From Bacillus pseudomycoides (GTDB taxonomy: Bacteria; Bacillota; Bacilli; Bacillales; Bacillaceae_G): 64,000 nt of DNA. The first letter of the stretch is position 1. Each line of letters begins with the position of its first letter. Position numbers and translations under genes: made by a program. Below are positions 16,296 to 23,631 of this stretch, piece by piece. The stretch covers positions 2,604,001 to 2,668,000 of the forward strand of contig NZ_CP064266.1 in NCBI RefSeq assembly GCF_022811845.1, written 5' to 3'. The notes under the pieces are model-generated. The model saw only the letters and a program-made list of their open reading frames with translations, was not told the DNA's origin and made no database searches.

Positions 16296-16604
16296 CTTAT
16301 TACATTCTCCTTTCGAAAAAACATATAGATATTATTATATAATAATATCTGACTTTAATGTAGTTATTTTTGCAAATGCTCTCTTCTTAGCGCTCTTGCA
16401 AGTTGTTTGAAAAAGTAGCTTTTTACTTGGTACAAATATGTGTCCGAATCGAAAGTGTTTTTTCATACGATACCTAACAACAAGAACAATCTTTTCGTCT
16501 CTAAATTATTGAATAAAATCATAACATTTTTTTTCTTATTGTTTGTATGTCATTTTATAACATTTATCTATTAACATTTAAGGAAAGATATGTTGAACTT
16601 GTTA

Positions 16605-16681
16605 GGTCAGACACAGACACCCTAGAAGGCTCTAACTTGACGATGGCTAGGGTTTACGACTTTAGTCGTGGGAGTTCTCAA
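16605..16681 (+). mobile_element. IS200/IS605-type right end with omega-RNA scaffold
   Basis: The block running GACACCCTAGAAGGCT, then GATGGCTAGGG, then TTTACGACTTTAGTCGTGGG and ending TTCTCAA is the conserved 3' end seen in IS605/TnpB elements, where it forms the omega-RNA scaffold. The ACGACTTTAGTCGT hairpin and terminal TCAA are intact. No tnpA or tnpB reading frame remains nearby. Bases from 16682 onward would be in guide position. Confidence 0.8.
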
Positions 16682-16725
16682 GCACCATAAATAAAAGCTA
16701 TTGTATTAAGTCTCTACAATTCAAC

Positions 16726-16799
16726 ATACCATTTGAAAATTGAATACCTTTCCAAATGGTATAAAGCCAAAAAACATATATATTTGTTTTTTTGGCTTA
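16726..16799. terminator. Two tandem hairpins
   Basis: ATACCATTTG/CAAATGGTAT (16726-16762) is followed by AAGCCAAAAAAC/GTTTTTTGGCTT (16764-16799). The second resembles a bidirectional terminator, but no gene clearly ends here; it may be left from a lost gene. Confidence 0.55.
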
Positions 16800-16944
16800 T
16801 TCTTTATCTTACCTATTTACTAAACTATTACCACTTGCAAAATTGGATGGATTCTCCTGAATACAAAACTAATGTTTCTTTATTTTAGTAGGCGTCTCTC
16901 ATCTATAGTTTAATAACCTTTAATTTTGCAAGCGTTTTCATTTT

Positions 16945-16959
16945 TGAGAATCATTATAA
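16945..16959. promoter_or_regulatory. Fur-box-like site without an obvious gene
   Basis: TGAGAATCATTATAA agrees with the 7-1-7 Fur consensus at 12 of 14 positions. The minus strand carries TATAAT within the site, so a leftward promoter is possible, but nothing codes downstream of it. Confidence 0.4.
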
Positions 16960-17076
16960 TCTACATTTTCACGAAACATTTGTTGACATTATATAGGGCT
17001 ATTAAGGTATCTTGAATATTAAGTATTATCTACTACCTTCTATAAATTTTAATAATAAGCCTCTACTATTTGTAAC

Positions 17077-18417
17077 TTATTTGTGTTTTACTTTCAATAT
17101 GTAGAGTCCTAAAACAACAAATAATATTCCTATATATGATGTAATTGGAAATTTTCCTCCTGTTGATGGTAAGTAATATTGTTCTTGACTTACATGCTCT
17201 TTTTCTTCTGTGTACTCTTTATTTTGTATATCATCAGATTGTTTAGTGTTTTTATATGTATCATGTATTTTTGTAACTTGCAGCTCATTTTTTATTTTTT
17301 TATTCTTTATTTCTATTTTTGCTATTTCGCCGTTCTTTACTTCCATTCTCTGTATTGTAGGGTCCAGTACATAACCCTCTGGTGCCTGAATTTCCTTTAT
17401 AATATATGTACCAATAGGAAGCTGATTTAATAGTGCAACTCCATCTTTAGTTGTAGTGATTTCTTTCCTAAAATCGCCATTTTCACTTGCAACCTCAAAT
17501 ACCGCTCCTTTTAAAGTTTCTCTATTCTCTCCTACCTTCGTAATTTTTAGAGATCCTAATGATTCCCATTGCACTGCTATATCATTACTACTTTTTTCAC
17601 TCATTCTTGGCAATAAAGCTGTGGTATTTTGAACCTTTTGTTTGCCATCAAAAATAACTGCTTGTAAACTTTGCAATTTTGTATGTACTTTTAGTTTGAA
17701 AGTTCCATTTGTCGATTTTTTTGGAATTAAAATTTTAAATTTTTCCTTTATAGAGAATTCATTCTTTTCTTCACCTTGTTCATTTAAAATTTTCACTCCT
17801 TCTGGTGCCCCCTCCAATTGAACGGAATATACTCCAGATAAGGCATTTGATTGAACCGTATATAATTTGGTTTCAAGATAGTCCCCATTTTGCTCTACTG
17901 TCTGTTTTTCATTAGGTATTATGTTTAAGTATGTTTCCTGTACTTCAGTACCTTTAGAAGCTTTGTCTATCAGCTGTTTTACAAGATTATATACCGGTTG
18001 GTTCTCTGGTTTTGAATCAGCAATTTCGATTTTTTTAGATGCAACCCAGATAGCTAATTGAGTTGCATAGTATGCTTCCTCTTTTGTAGAAACTCCCAGT
18101 TCAGCTGGTGTTTTTTGAGGATAGCCATAAAGTAAAACACGATATACAAAATCATTTTCTTTCCCGATTTCAGGAAGTTTCTCTCCGTTTGGTGAATTCA
18201 AATCAGGTGATAAACAATATGCAACATCTTTTGATGAAGTTTTTAAGAGATCTGCCTTTATTTTTACTTCAGCACCTTTGAATTTAATGTGATTCCAGTT
18301 AATTTGAAACTTTTCTTGATGTATTATCTCAGCTGCTGCTTGTGGAATAGAAACTCCTAGCAACATAATGATTAAACTTATAATTCCAAACCATTTTGTT
18401 AATACTTTGCGTTTCAT
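17077..18417 (-). CDS. Sortase-anchored thioester-domain adhesin (TED plus SpaA/CnaB)
   Basis: Surface protein of 446 residues. The ATG at 18417 is preceded by GGTGGG; the longer frame is not needed. Order: signal peptide (about 1-29, ending AAA), thioester domain (about 30-170) with the reactive cysteine in AYCLSPDLNSP and the glutamine in ATQLAIW, a middle region, a CnaB/SpaA-type domain (about 300-375; LGSLKITKVG, GAVFEVAS, APEGYVLD), a charged spacer, then sortase signal LPSTG, a membrane helix and KVKHK. Thioester domains of Gram-positive adhesins bind host proteins covalently; the target here is unknown. No sortase gene is adjacent. Confidence 0.88.
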   Translation of the reverse strand: MKRKVLTKWFGIISLIIMLLGVSIPQAAAEIIHQEKFQINWNHIKFKGAEVKIKADLLKTSSKDVAYCLSPDLNSPNGEKLPEIGKENDFVYRVLLYGYPQKTPAELGVSTKEEAYYATQLAIWVASKKIEIADSKPENQPVYNLVKQLIDKASKGTEVQETYLNIIPNEKQTVEQNGDYLETKLYTVQSNALSGVYSVQLEGAPEGVKILNEQGEEKNEFSIKEKFKILIPKKSTNGTFKLKVHTKLQSLQAVIFDGKQKVQNTTALLPRMSEKSSNDIAVQWESLGSLKITKVGENRETLKGAVFEVASENGDFRKEITTTKDGVALLNQLPIGTYIIKEIQAPEGYVLDPTIQRMEVKNGEIAKIEIKNKKIKNELQVTKIHDTYKNTKQSDDIQNKEYTEEKEHVSQEQYYLPSTGGKFPITSYIGILFVVLGLYILKVKHK

Positions 18418-18838
18418 TTCATTCCCACCATTCATTAAAGTTTTAGTAATAAATATGTACATGTTAATTTTTCTTACTTCGGATATTTTAGTTTGATTAT
18501 TCAAAAATTCTAATTACAATAATGGTTATTTTAGAATTTTATAATGTCTTACAATATTTGTTGACTTATTTGAGCTATAACCTTTATTAAGATTACTATG
18601 TATTGGACTAACTTTCTTGATATAAATATTATTCTATACTATTGAAAATTTTTTCAAAAAATGAGTTTTGAAAGGTGAAATCTAGTTGTTTGAAAATAAA
18701 CACAATTGATAATTCGTTTATTAGATGAACGTTTTTGGTATTCAATCTGCTCTTTAAAATTACCTTTATTTATTTTCTGAAAATTTAGCCATATTTTTAA
18801 GTTTATTATATTCAGAAAATAGATGATTTGCAATCCGT

Positions 18839-18864
18839 TTTCGTATGCAATATTGCATACGAAA
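18839..18864. repeat. 26-bp perfect palindrome
   Basis: TTTCGTATGCAAT is joined directly to ATTGCATACGAAA. It lies about 420 bp upstream of the adhesin start in otherwise AT-rich DNA and looks like an operator for a symmetrical regulator, or a recombination site. Confidence 0.75.
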
Positions 18865-19033
18865 TTAGTATATTTTTATGTTATAATTTATAATTTTATA
18901 TATAAGGAATATCATGGGTAGAATAATGGATTTTATTTAGTTAGAAGGTGAAACAGTTTTTTCCTGTAAAAATAGAAGTAATTAATGAGAAAATTTGAAA
19001 AATAGGTATAATCCGGATAAATTTCAATTATAG

Positions 19034-19132
19034 ACAAAAGTAGATGGTTATCGATACGTTCGGTTCTGGGGGCTGAAGTCTGTCCAAATGCAGGCCTATC
19101 TCATTGTAGCGTGCCAAAATATGAAAAAATAG
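19034..19132 (+). pseudogene. C-terminal fragment of a DDE transposase (IS1182/IS5-like)
   Basis: After an in-frame TAG the frame reads DGYRYVRFWGLKSVQMQAY and then LIVACQNMKK before TAG. The R-x-R-x-x-G-x-x-x-V-Q-x-Q-x-Y...NxKK pattern is typical of the extreme C-terminus of IS1182- and IS5-type transposases. Nothing upstream of it is recognisable, so only the tail is left. The exact family is uncertain. Confidence 0.6.
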
Positions 19133-19174
19133 CGCTTCATCTGACCAAAAAGGGTTAGGTGAAGCGCTATTTTA
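19124..19174. terminator. Terminator after yajQ (bidirectional)
   Basis: AAAATAGCGCTTCATCTGACC pairs with GGTTAGGTGAAGCGCTATTTT across a short A-rich loop; T tracts on both sides. Confidence 0.88.
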
Positions 19175-19205
19175 CGTATGTTTATCATTTTTTATTGTTT
19201 TTCTA

Positions 19206-19697
19206 TTAACGATAGTTAATGAATTGTACGTCGATTGGTAAATCAGCGCTACGAACTGCTGCGATTACTGCTTGTAAGTCATCGCGGCTTTTTGCTGTTA
19301 CGCGTACTTGATCATCTTGTACTTGTGTTTTCACTTTTAATTTTAACTCTTTAATAATGTTATTAATTTTCTTCGCGTTATCTTTATCGATACCTTGTTG
19401 CAGTGTTGCACGTTGACGTACTGTGTTACCAGTAGCGCTTTCTACTTTTCCGTAGTCTAAGTTTTTAATTGGTACTTCGCGTTTAACTAGTTTTGAAATA
19501 AGAACATCTTTTACTTGATCTAATTTAAATTCATCATCAGAAGTTAAAACGATTACTTCTTTTTCTAATTTAATATCACTTTTGCTTCCTTTAAAGTCAT
19601 ATCGATTTTGAATTTCTTTTAATGCGATGTTAATAGCATTTGTTACTTCTGGTAATTCTACTTTTGAAACGATGTCAAAAGAACTATCTTTTGCCAT
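19206..19697 (-). CDS. yajQ: YajQ family nucleotide/RNA-binding protein
   Basis: Cytoplasmic 163-residue protein of the UPF0234/YajQ family, built from two RNP-like folds. The start MAKDSSFDIVSKVE has GGAGGTG upstream; the longer open frame has no ribosome site. Conserved blocks visible: ALKEIQNRYDFKGSKSDI and the C-terminal PIDVQFINYR. Homologues bind nucleic acids or cyclic-di-GMP in some species; the role in Bacillus is not established. It is convergent with the IS scar and divergent from cvfB. Confidence 0.93.
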   Translation of the reverse strand: MAKDSSFDIVSKVELPEVTNAINIALKEIQNRYDFKGSKSDIKLEKEVIVLTSDDEFKLDQVKDVLISKLVKREVPIKNLDYGKVESATGNTVRQRATLQQGIDKDNAKKINNIIKELKLKVKTQVQDDQVRVTAKSRDDLQAVIAAVRSADLPIDVQFINYR

Positions 19698-19820
19698 AAT
19701 AAGCACCTCCAAATTAAATTCCATCTTCTCCCGTGATGTAACGGGGTATGTAATATCCACATTAAAGTATAGCGGAAAATACATGAGTTAGATAGAGTAG
19801 TAAAACTTATATGTTTTGAC

Positions 19821-19868
19821 TAATAAGCAGTGGGAAATAAATCCCATTTAATTAAAGTCTTACTTTAT
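19821..19868 (+). repeat. bcr1-type repeat, degenerate right end only
   Basis: TAATAAGCAGTGGG...CCCATTTAATTAAAG..TTACTTTAT follows the right end of bcr1 with several changes; the hairpin arms have shortened from GTGGGGG/CCCCCAC to GTGGGA/TCCCAT. Confidence 0.6.
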
Positions 19869-19978
19869 TATAGTGAATTTTGGGCTGTTGGACAAATAAA
19901 GGAAAATTCGTGTTATAATGAAGCTTTCTTTGGAATGATAAACATATAACTTTATATATAGAAGGGAATTAAAAATAT

Positions 19979-20845
19979 ATGTATTTACAACCAGGATCGA
20001 TTGAACAGGTAACTGTTTTACGAGAAACGGAAATTGGATATATGGTCGGATTTGACGATGAAGAGGGTTATGAAGAAGTATTTCTACATAAAAATGAAGT
20101 AGCAGGAGAAATCGAAGAAGGCGATGAGATTGATGTATTTTTATACCTTGATCATAAAGAGCGAATTTCTGCAACAATGAAGACGCCGGTAATTACAGTA
20201 CATGACTGGAACTGGGTAAAAGTTGTAGAAGTAAAACCTGATTTAGGTGTATTCGTTGATATTGGTGTTTCTAAGGATATCTTGATTCCAGCTGATGAGT
20301 TCCCAATTTATACGCCAGTTTGGCCAGAAGAGGGCGACGAATTGTATTGTACATTAAAATTAACAAATCGTGGTCGTTTAATTGCTCTTCCAGCAAGAGA
20401 TTCAGACATGCAAGAGATTGTTGTAGATGCAACGCCATCTATGCGTAATAAAAATGTGAACGGACGTGTGTATCGCTCACTTCAGGTCGGTTCATTTGTA
20501 TTAACGGATGAGCATTTCCGTGCCTTTTTACATCATACAGAAAGAAAAGAGCAAGTTCGTATCGGTGAGCGTGTAACAGGCCGTATTATTGATGTGAAAG
20601 ATGATGGTACGATTAATATTTCACTTCTTCCGCGTAAAGAAGAGGGAATGGAAGATGATGCAGCGGTGGTTTATGAGTATATGGAGAGCCGCGGCGGAGC
20701 AATGCCGTTTTGGGATAAGAGCCATCCAGAAGACATTAAAGAACGTTTTAATATGAGTAAAGCAGCATTTAAACGTGCACTTGGTAAGTTGATGAAAGAA
20801 GAAAAAGTTTATCAAGAAGAAGGTTGGACGTACTTCAAGAAATAA
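19979..20845 (+). CDS. cvfB: CvfB/YitL S1-domain RNA-binding protein
   Basis: 288 residues, no signal peptide. Successive S1-like beta-barrel modules can be read: about 1-62 (GSIEQVTVLRETEIGYMVGF), 70-130 (VKVVEVKPDLGVFVDIG, a textbook S1 strand pattern), and 145-215 (GRVYRSLQVGSFVLTDEH, GERVTGRIIDVKDDGTINISL). A winged-helix C-terminus follows (RFNMSKAAFKRALGKL). The family includes the S. aureus conserved virulence factor B. An extended -10 TGTTATAAT lies about 60 bases upstream. Two terminators follow. Confidence 0.92.
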   Translation: MYLQPGSIEQVTVLRETEIGYMVGFDDEEGYEEVFLHKNEVAGEIEEGDEIDVFLYLDHKERISATMKTPVITVHDWNWVKVVEVKPDLGVFVDIGVSKDILIPADEFPIYTPVWPEEGDELYCTLKLTNRGRLIALPARDSDMQEIVVDATPSMRNKNVNGRVYRSLQVGSFVLTDEHFRAFLHHTERKEQVRIGERVTGRIIDVKDDGTINISLLPRKEEGMEDDAAVVYEYMESRGGAMPFWDKSHPEDIKERFNMSKAAFKRALGKLMKEEKVYQEEGWTYFKK

Positions 20846-20851
20846 AAAAAC

Positions 20852-20922
20852 GGAACAAGCTGCAGGCTTGTTCCATTTTTTTAAGTGTTGAGAAACAGGA
20901 GCCGGTAGGCTCCTGTTTTTTT
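20852..20922. terminator. Tandem terminators between cvfB and prsA
   Basis: GGAACAAGC/GCTTGTTCC with a T tract (20852-20882), then CAGGAGCC/GGCTCCTG with T7 (20895-20922). Confidence 0.9.
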
Positions 20923-21006
20923 GTTGTAGTGTGTTGGAACGTCGATATCCCATGTTGAATCGCCGATATATGTTGAGAAACGGTCGATATATTGGGAAAA
21001 TCGCTG

Positions 21007-21060
21007 ATAAAGTGAAACTTTAATCAGTGGGGGTTTTACTGCCCGGTAATACGGTGTAAA
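21007..21060 (-). repeat. bcr1-type repeat, minus strand, both ends only
   Basis: Read on the minus strand it starts TTTTACACCGTATTACCGGG CAGTA and passes directly to CCCCCACTGATTAAAG and TTTCACTTTAT, so the centre is deleted. The flank GTAAATGGAA before the left end also precedes the copy at 34551-34658 (as GTAAATGAAA). Confidence 0.75.
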
Positions 21061-21094
21061 ATTCCATTTACTATTTTTCTATCAGCTGAAGCTT

Positions 21095-21946
21095 TTATTG
21101 CCCTGAAAGACGGGAGAATGTATCTTTCAAATCGCTATCTTTTACTTTAATATCAGCTTTCTTGAATTCGTCTAACAATATTTTTTGACCGGTCGTTTGA
21201 TCCGCTAATCGTTTTTCTTCTAAATCTTTACGAATAGAATCTTTTACTTCATCATATGGTTTTAATTCTTTTTTATCAGTAAGTTTAATAATGTGATAGC
21301 CGTTTGATGATTTGGTTGGTTTGCTAATTTCACCGACATTTAATTTATAAGCAGCTTCTTCAAATTCAGGCACCATTTTACCTGGGCCGAAGTACCCAAG
21401 GTCTCCACCATTTTCTTTTGAACCCGGATCCTGGGAGTGTTGTTTTGCTAACTCTTCGAATGATGCGCCTTCATCTAGTTGTTTCTTAATGTCATTTGCC
21501 GTTTTTTCATCATTTACTAAAATGTGACTCGCTTTAATTTCAGGTTTATAGTTAGCTTTTACATCTTTCTCTGTAATGCTCTTTTTAATCGCTTCGTTCA
21601 TCGCTAATTTGAACCTAATTTGGTTTTTAAAGTCGTCTTCATCTTTTAATCGGTTACTTTCTAATACTACGTTAAATTGATCACCAAATTGCTCTTTTGC
21701 TTTTTTAAATTCTTTATCAACTTCATCATCAGATACTTTATATTTTTTAGTGATGATATCTTGTGCCATCATTTCATATAACATATCTTTTCCGTACCGT
21801 TCTTTAAGTTGTTTGTCAAAATCATCTTTTGTAATAGTTGAAACTTTTGATGTTGCGACTGTCTCTGAGCTATTTGTTGAGCCGCAAGCAGATAGCATTA
21901 ACGTTCCGAGCGCAGCCATGGCCATCCACAATTGTTTTCCTTTCAT
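21095..21946 (-). CDS. prsA: Foldase lipoprotein PrsA (parvulin-type PPIase)
   Basis: Membrane-anchored extracytoplasmic foldase that helps secreted proteins fold after export. 283 residues; lipobox LSAC with the lipidated cysteine at 21; an N-terminal chaperone-like region (about 35-130); a PpiC/parvulin domain (about 135-228; KASHILVNDEKTANDIK, GGDLGYFGPGKMVPEFEEAA, GYHIIKL) and a lysine-rich C-terminal helix. GAGGTG precedes the ATG. It lies apart from its neighbours and ends near the bcr1 remnant. B. cereus-group genomes carry several prsA paralogues, and I cannot say which this is. Confidence 0.93.
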   Translation of the reverse strand: MKGKQLWMAMAALGTLMLSACGSTNSSETVATSKVSTITKDDFDKQLKERYGKDMLYEMMAQDIITKKYKVSDDEVDKEFKKAKEQFGDQFNVVLESNRLKDEDDFKNQIRFKLAMNEAIKKSITEKDVKANYKPEIKASHILVNDEKTANDIKKQLDEGASFEELAKQHSQDPGSKENGGDLGYFGPGKMVPEFEEAAYKLNVGEISKPTKSSNGYHIIKLTDKKELKPYDEVKDSIRKDLEEKRLADQTTGQKILLDEFKKADIKVKDSDLKDTFSRLSGQ

Positions 21947-22031
21947 CCTAACACCTCATCTAATTATGTTGTTGTTATTGTAAATTAGTGAAGTGAACAT
22001 GAAGTGAAATTGAGATGTTTTTTGTGAAATG

Positions 22032-22062
22032 AAAAAGTACATCAACAATTTTGTTGATGTAC
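22032..22062 (-). terminator. Terminator of the 43-residue gene
   Basis: GTACATCAACAA/TTGTTGATGTAC stem; the A run at 22032-22036 provides the T tract on the minus strand. Confidence 0.8.
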
Positions 22063-22069
22063 GAAATAT

Positions 22070-22201
22070 TTAAAGGTGATCTGTTTTTTTAGAATAGGCA
22101 CGTTTTCCTTGCTGGATATTTTTTTGTTCCTGTTCATTTTTTTGCGCGCGCTTTGCGTTATTATCGCGCGCTTTTTTGTCATTATCGCTCGTATGTGGCA
22201 T
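22070..22201 (-). CDS. Small basic protein, 43 residues (DUF3941-like)
   Basis: Start ATG at 22201 lies nine bases after GGAG; stop TAA at 22070. The product begins MPHTSDNDKKARDNNAKRAQ and ends GKRAYSKKTDHL, highly charged and rich in Lys, Asn and Gln. It fits my recollection of DUF3941, a family of short Bacillus proteins of unknown function. It has its own terminator and lies divergent from yitT. Probably real. Confidence 0.7.
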   Translation of the reverse strand: MPHTSDNDKKARDNNAKRAQKNEQEQKNIQQGKRAYSKKTDHL

Positions 22202-22308
22202 ACATATCAACTCCATTTCTAAACGGTTGTACGTTTATCATTTCCGTTTTCGTAAAGACTATGTATACGGATAGTAGTGAACTTATGATCTATAAAGGTG
22301 GATGGAAT

Positions 22309-23166
22309 ATGGATTTGAAATTAAATTATGCTGAATTAATAAAGAAACTAATTGTTGTTATTATTGCAGGTTTATTAAATGCGATTGGAATGAATTTATT
22401 TTTAACGCCGGCAAAAGTGTATGCAAGTGGCTTTGCGGGATTATCTCAATTGCTTTCACAAGTATTAAATGATTTTGCATCAATTCACATATCAACAGGG
22501 GTACTTTTTGCTCTGTTTAATATTCCGGTTGTTATTTTAGCATGGAAAAAGGTCGGGAAGGCGTTTACGTTATTTAGTTTTTTATGTGTTGTATTTATGA
22601 CGCTCTTTTTAGAAATCGTGCCAGTAAAGGCTGTTTCAAATGATATTATATTAAACGCTATTTTTGGAGGGCTTATTTCGGCAATAGGGGTAGGGATTGC
22701 CTTGAAATGGGGGGCATCCACAGGTGGTTTAGATATCATTGCAATGATTTTGTCCAAAATAAAAGATAAGCCTGTCGGAACGTATTTCTTTTTCTTTAAT
22801 GCAATTATCATTGTTGCAGCAGGTTATTTGTATGGATGGGAAAAAGCGTTATACACGTTAGTCACATTGTACGTATCATCGAGAATTATTGATGCGATTC
22901 ATACACGTCATGTGAAAATTACAGCATTTATCGTTACGAAAAATGGTCAAGATGTAAGAAAGGCAATTCAAGCACGTTTAGTAAGGGGGATTACAGCTAT
23001 ACCAGCAACAGGGGCGTATACAAATGAAAATAAAGAGATGCTAATGATTGTGATTACCCGTTATGAGTTGTATGAACTAGAGAGAATCATTAAACAAGTA
23101 GATCCTGGTGCGTTTACAAATATGGTCCAAACAGTTGGCGTATTTGGATTGTTTCGGAAAGAATAA
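22309..23166 (+). CDS. yitT: YitT family membrane protein
   Basis: 285 residues with five hydrophobic segments in the first 190 residues and a cytoplasmic DUF2179 domain at the C-terminus (about 215-280; KITAFIVTKNGQDVRKAIQ, RGITAIPATGAYT). Motifs FLTPAKVYASGFAGLSQLLS and GASTGGLDIIAMILSK are typical of the YitT/DUF161 family. The ATG at 22309 follows AAAGGTGG; the longer upstream frame lacks a ribosome site. Function unknown. Followed by a compact terminator; the neighbour yitU recalls B. subtilis gene order. Confidence 0.9.
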   Translation: MDLKLNYAELIKKLIVVIIAGLLNAIGMNLFLTPAKVYASGFAGLSQLLSQVLNDFASIHISTGVLFALFNIPVVILAWKKVGKAFTLFSFLCVVFMTLFLEIVPVKAVSNDIILNAIFGGLISAIGVGIALKWGASTGGLDIIAMILSKIKDKPVGTYFFFFNAIIIVAAGYLYGWEKALYTLVTLYVSSRIIDAIHTRHVKITAFIVTKNGQDVRKAIQARLVRGITAIPATGAYTNENKEMLMIVITRYELYELERIIKQVDPGAFTNMVQTVGVFGLFRKE

Positions 23167-23194
23167 AGAGGACCGGAATCGGTCCTCTTGTTTT
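23167..23194. terminator. Terminator between convergent yitT and the DUF3813-like gene
   Basis: AGAGGACCG/CGGTCCTCT stem with a four-base loop, then TGTTTT. Confidence 0.85.
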
Positions 23195-23390
23195 AATGTG
23201 TACGAGTAATGTCTTGCAATTGCTGTTGCATTTCACGCAGTTGTACCTTTTCAGCAGTTGAAGAATTGGCATAAGCGGATTGCAAAGCATTTTTTGCTCG
23301 ATAAACGAGTTCCTGTTGTTCGGTGTCGCTTGAACAAGAAACGGCACTTGCAACAGCATCTCGCGCTTGTTGAAATAATAAGTTACCCAT
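23193..23390 (-). CDS. Small conserved protein (DUF3813/YitR-like)
   Basis: 65 residues, mostly helical and Gln/Ala rich (MGNLLFQQARDAVASAVSCS, then AKNALQSAYANSSTAEKVQL). I recall this pattern as DUF3813, to which B. subtilis YitR belongs. Its ATG directly abuts the stop codon of the 46-residue gene upstream, and its ribosome site GGAGGGG lies inside that gene, so the two are translated from one message. Confidence 0.65.
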   Translation of the reverse strand: MGNLLFQQARDAVASAVSCSSDTEQQELVYRAKNALQSAYANSSTAEKVQLREMQQQLQDITRTH

Positions 23391-23531
23391 TTAAACCCCT
23401 CCGAGAGAAGAGTTGTTTCGTTCTTTTTCTGCATCAGCTAATGTACCGCGGTACGGGAATCTTTCAGCGTGCTTCATAACAGCATCGGCCCCTTGTTGGG
23501 TGAAACGTTTTGATTTGTTCTTTTTACCCAT
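23391..23531 (-). CDS. Small conserved protein, 46 residues
   Basis: Begins MGKKNKSKRFTQQGADAVMK and ends NNSSLGGV. The basic N-terminus and HAERFPYRGTLADAEKE middle are soluble; there is no membrane segment. GGGGG precedes the ATG at 23531. It forms a two-gene unit with the 65-residue gene downstream (TAA then ATG with no gap). I do not know its family. Confidence 0.65.
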   Translation of the reverse strand: MGKKNKSKRFTQQGADAVMKHAERFPYRGTLADAEKERNNSSLGGV

Positions 23532-23631
23532 TCGTAATTCCCCCTTATTTAGCAGAAAATGACTGACGCATCGCTGCGTCTGATTATAGTATGAGCGTTT
23601 TGCGGTAAACTATAAGCAGGGAATTTTTAGA

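Larger units (their letters stand above)
16296..17076. other. Gene-free 780-bp stretch
   Basis: No reading frame with a start and ribosome site was found. It holds an IS605-type right end (16605-16681), two adjacent hairpins (16726-16799), an 11-bp inverted pair CTTGCAAAATT/AATTTTGCAAG about 80 bases apart (16834 and 16921 regions), and a Fur-like site at 16945-16959 with no gene attached. Confidence 0.6.
18418..19205. other. AT-rich spacer upstream of the adhesin
   Basis: Holds the adhesin leader and promoter region, a 26-bp perfect palindrome (18839-18864), a transposase C-terminal fragment (19034-19132) and the yajQ terminator. No other coding signal. Confidence 0.6.

Noticed and set aside
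22153..22308. N-terminal extension of yitT
   Set aside because: It overlaps the start region of the divergent 43-residue gene, and the ATG at 22309 has the proper ribosome site and family start.
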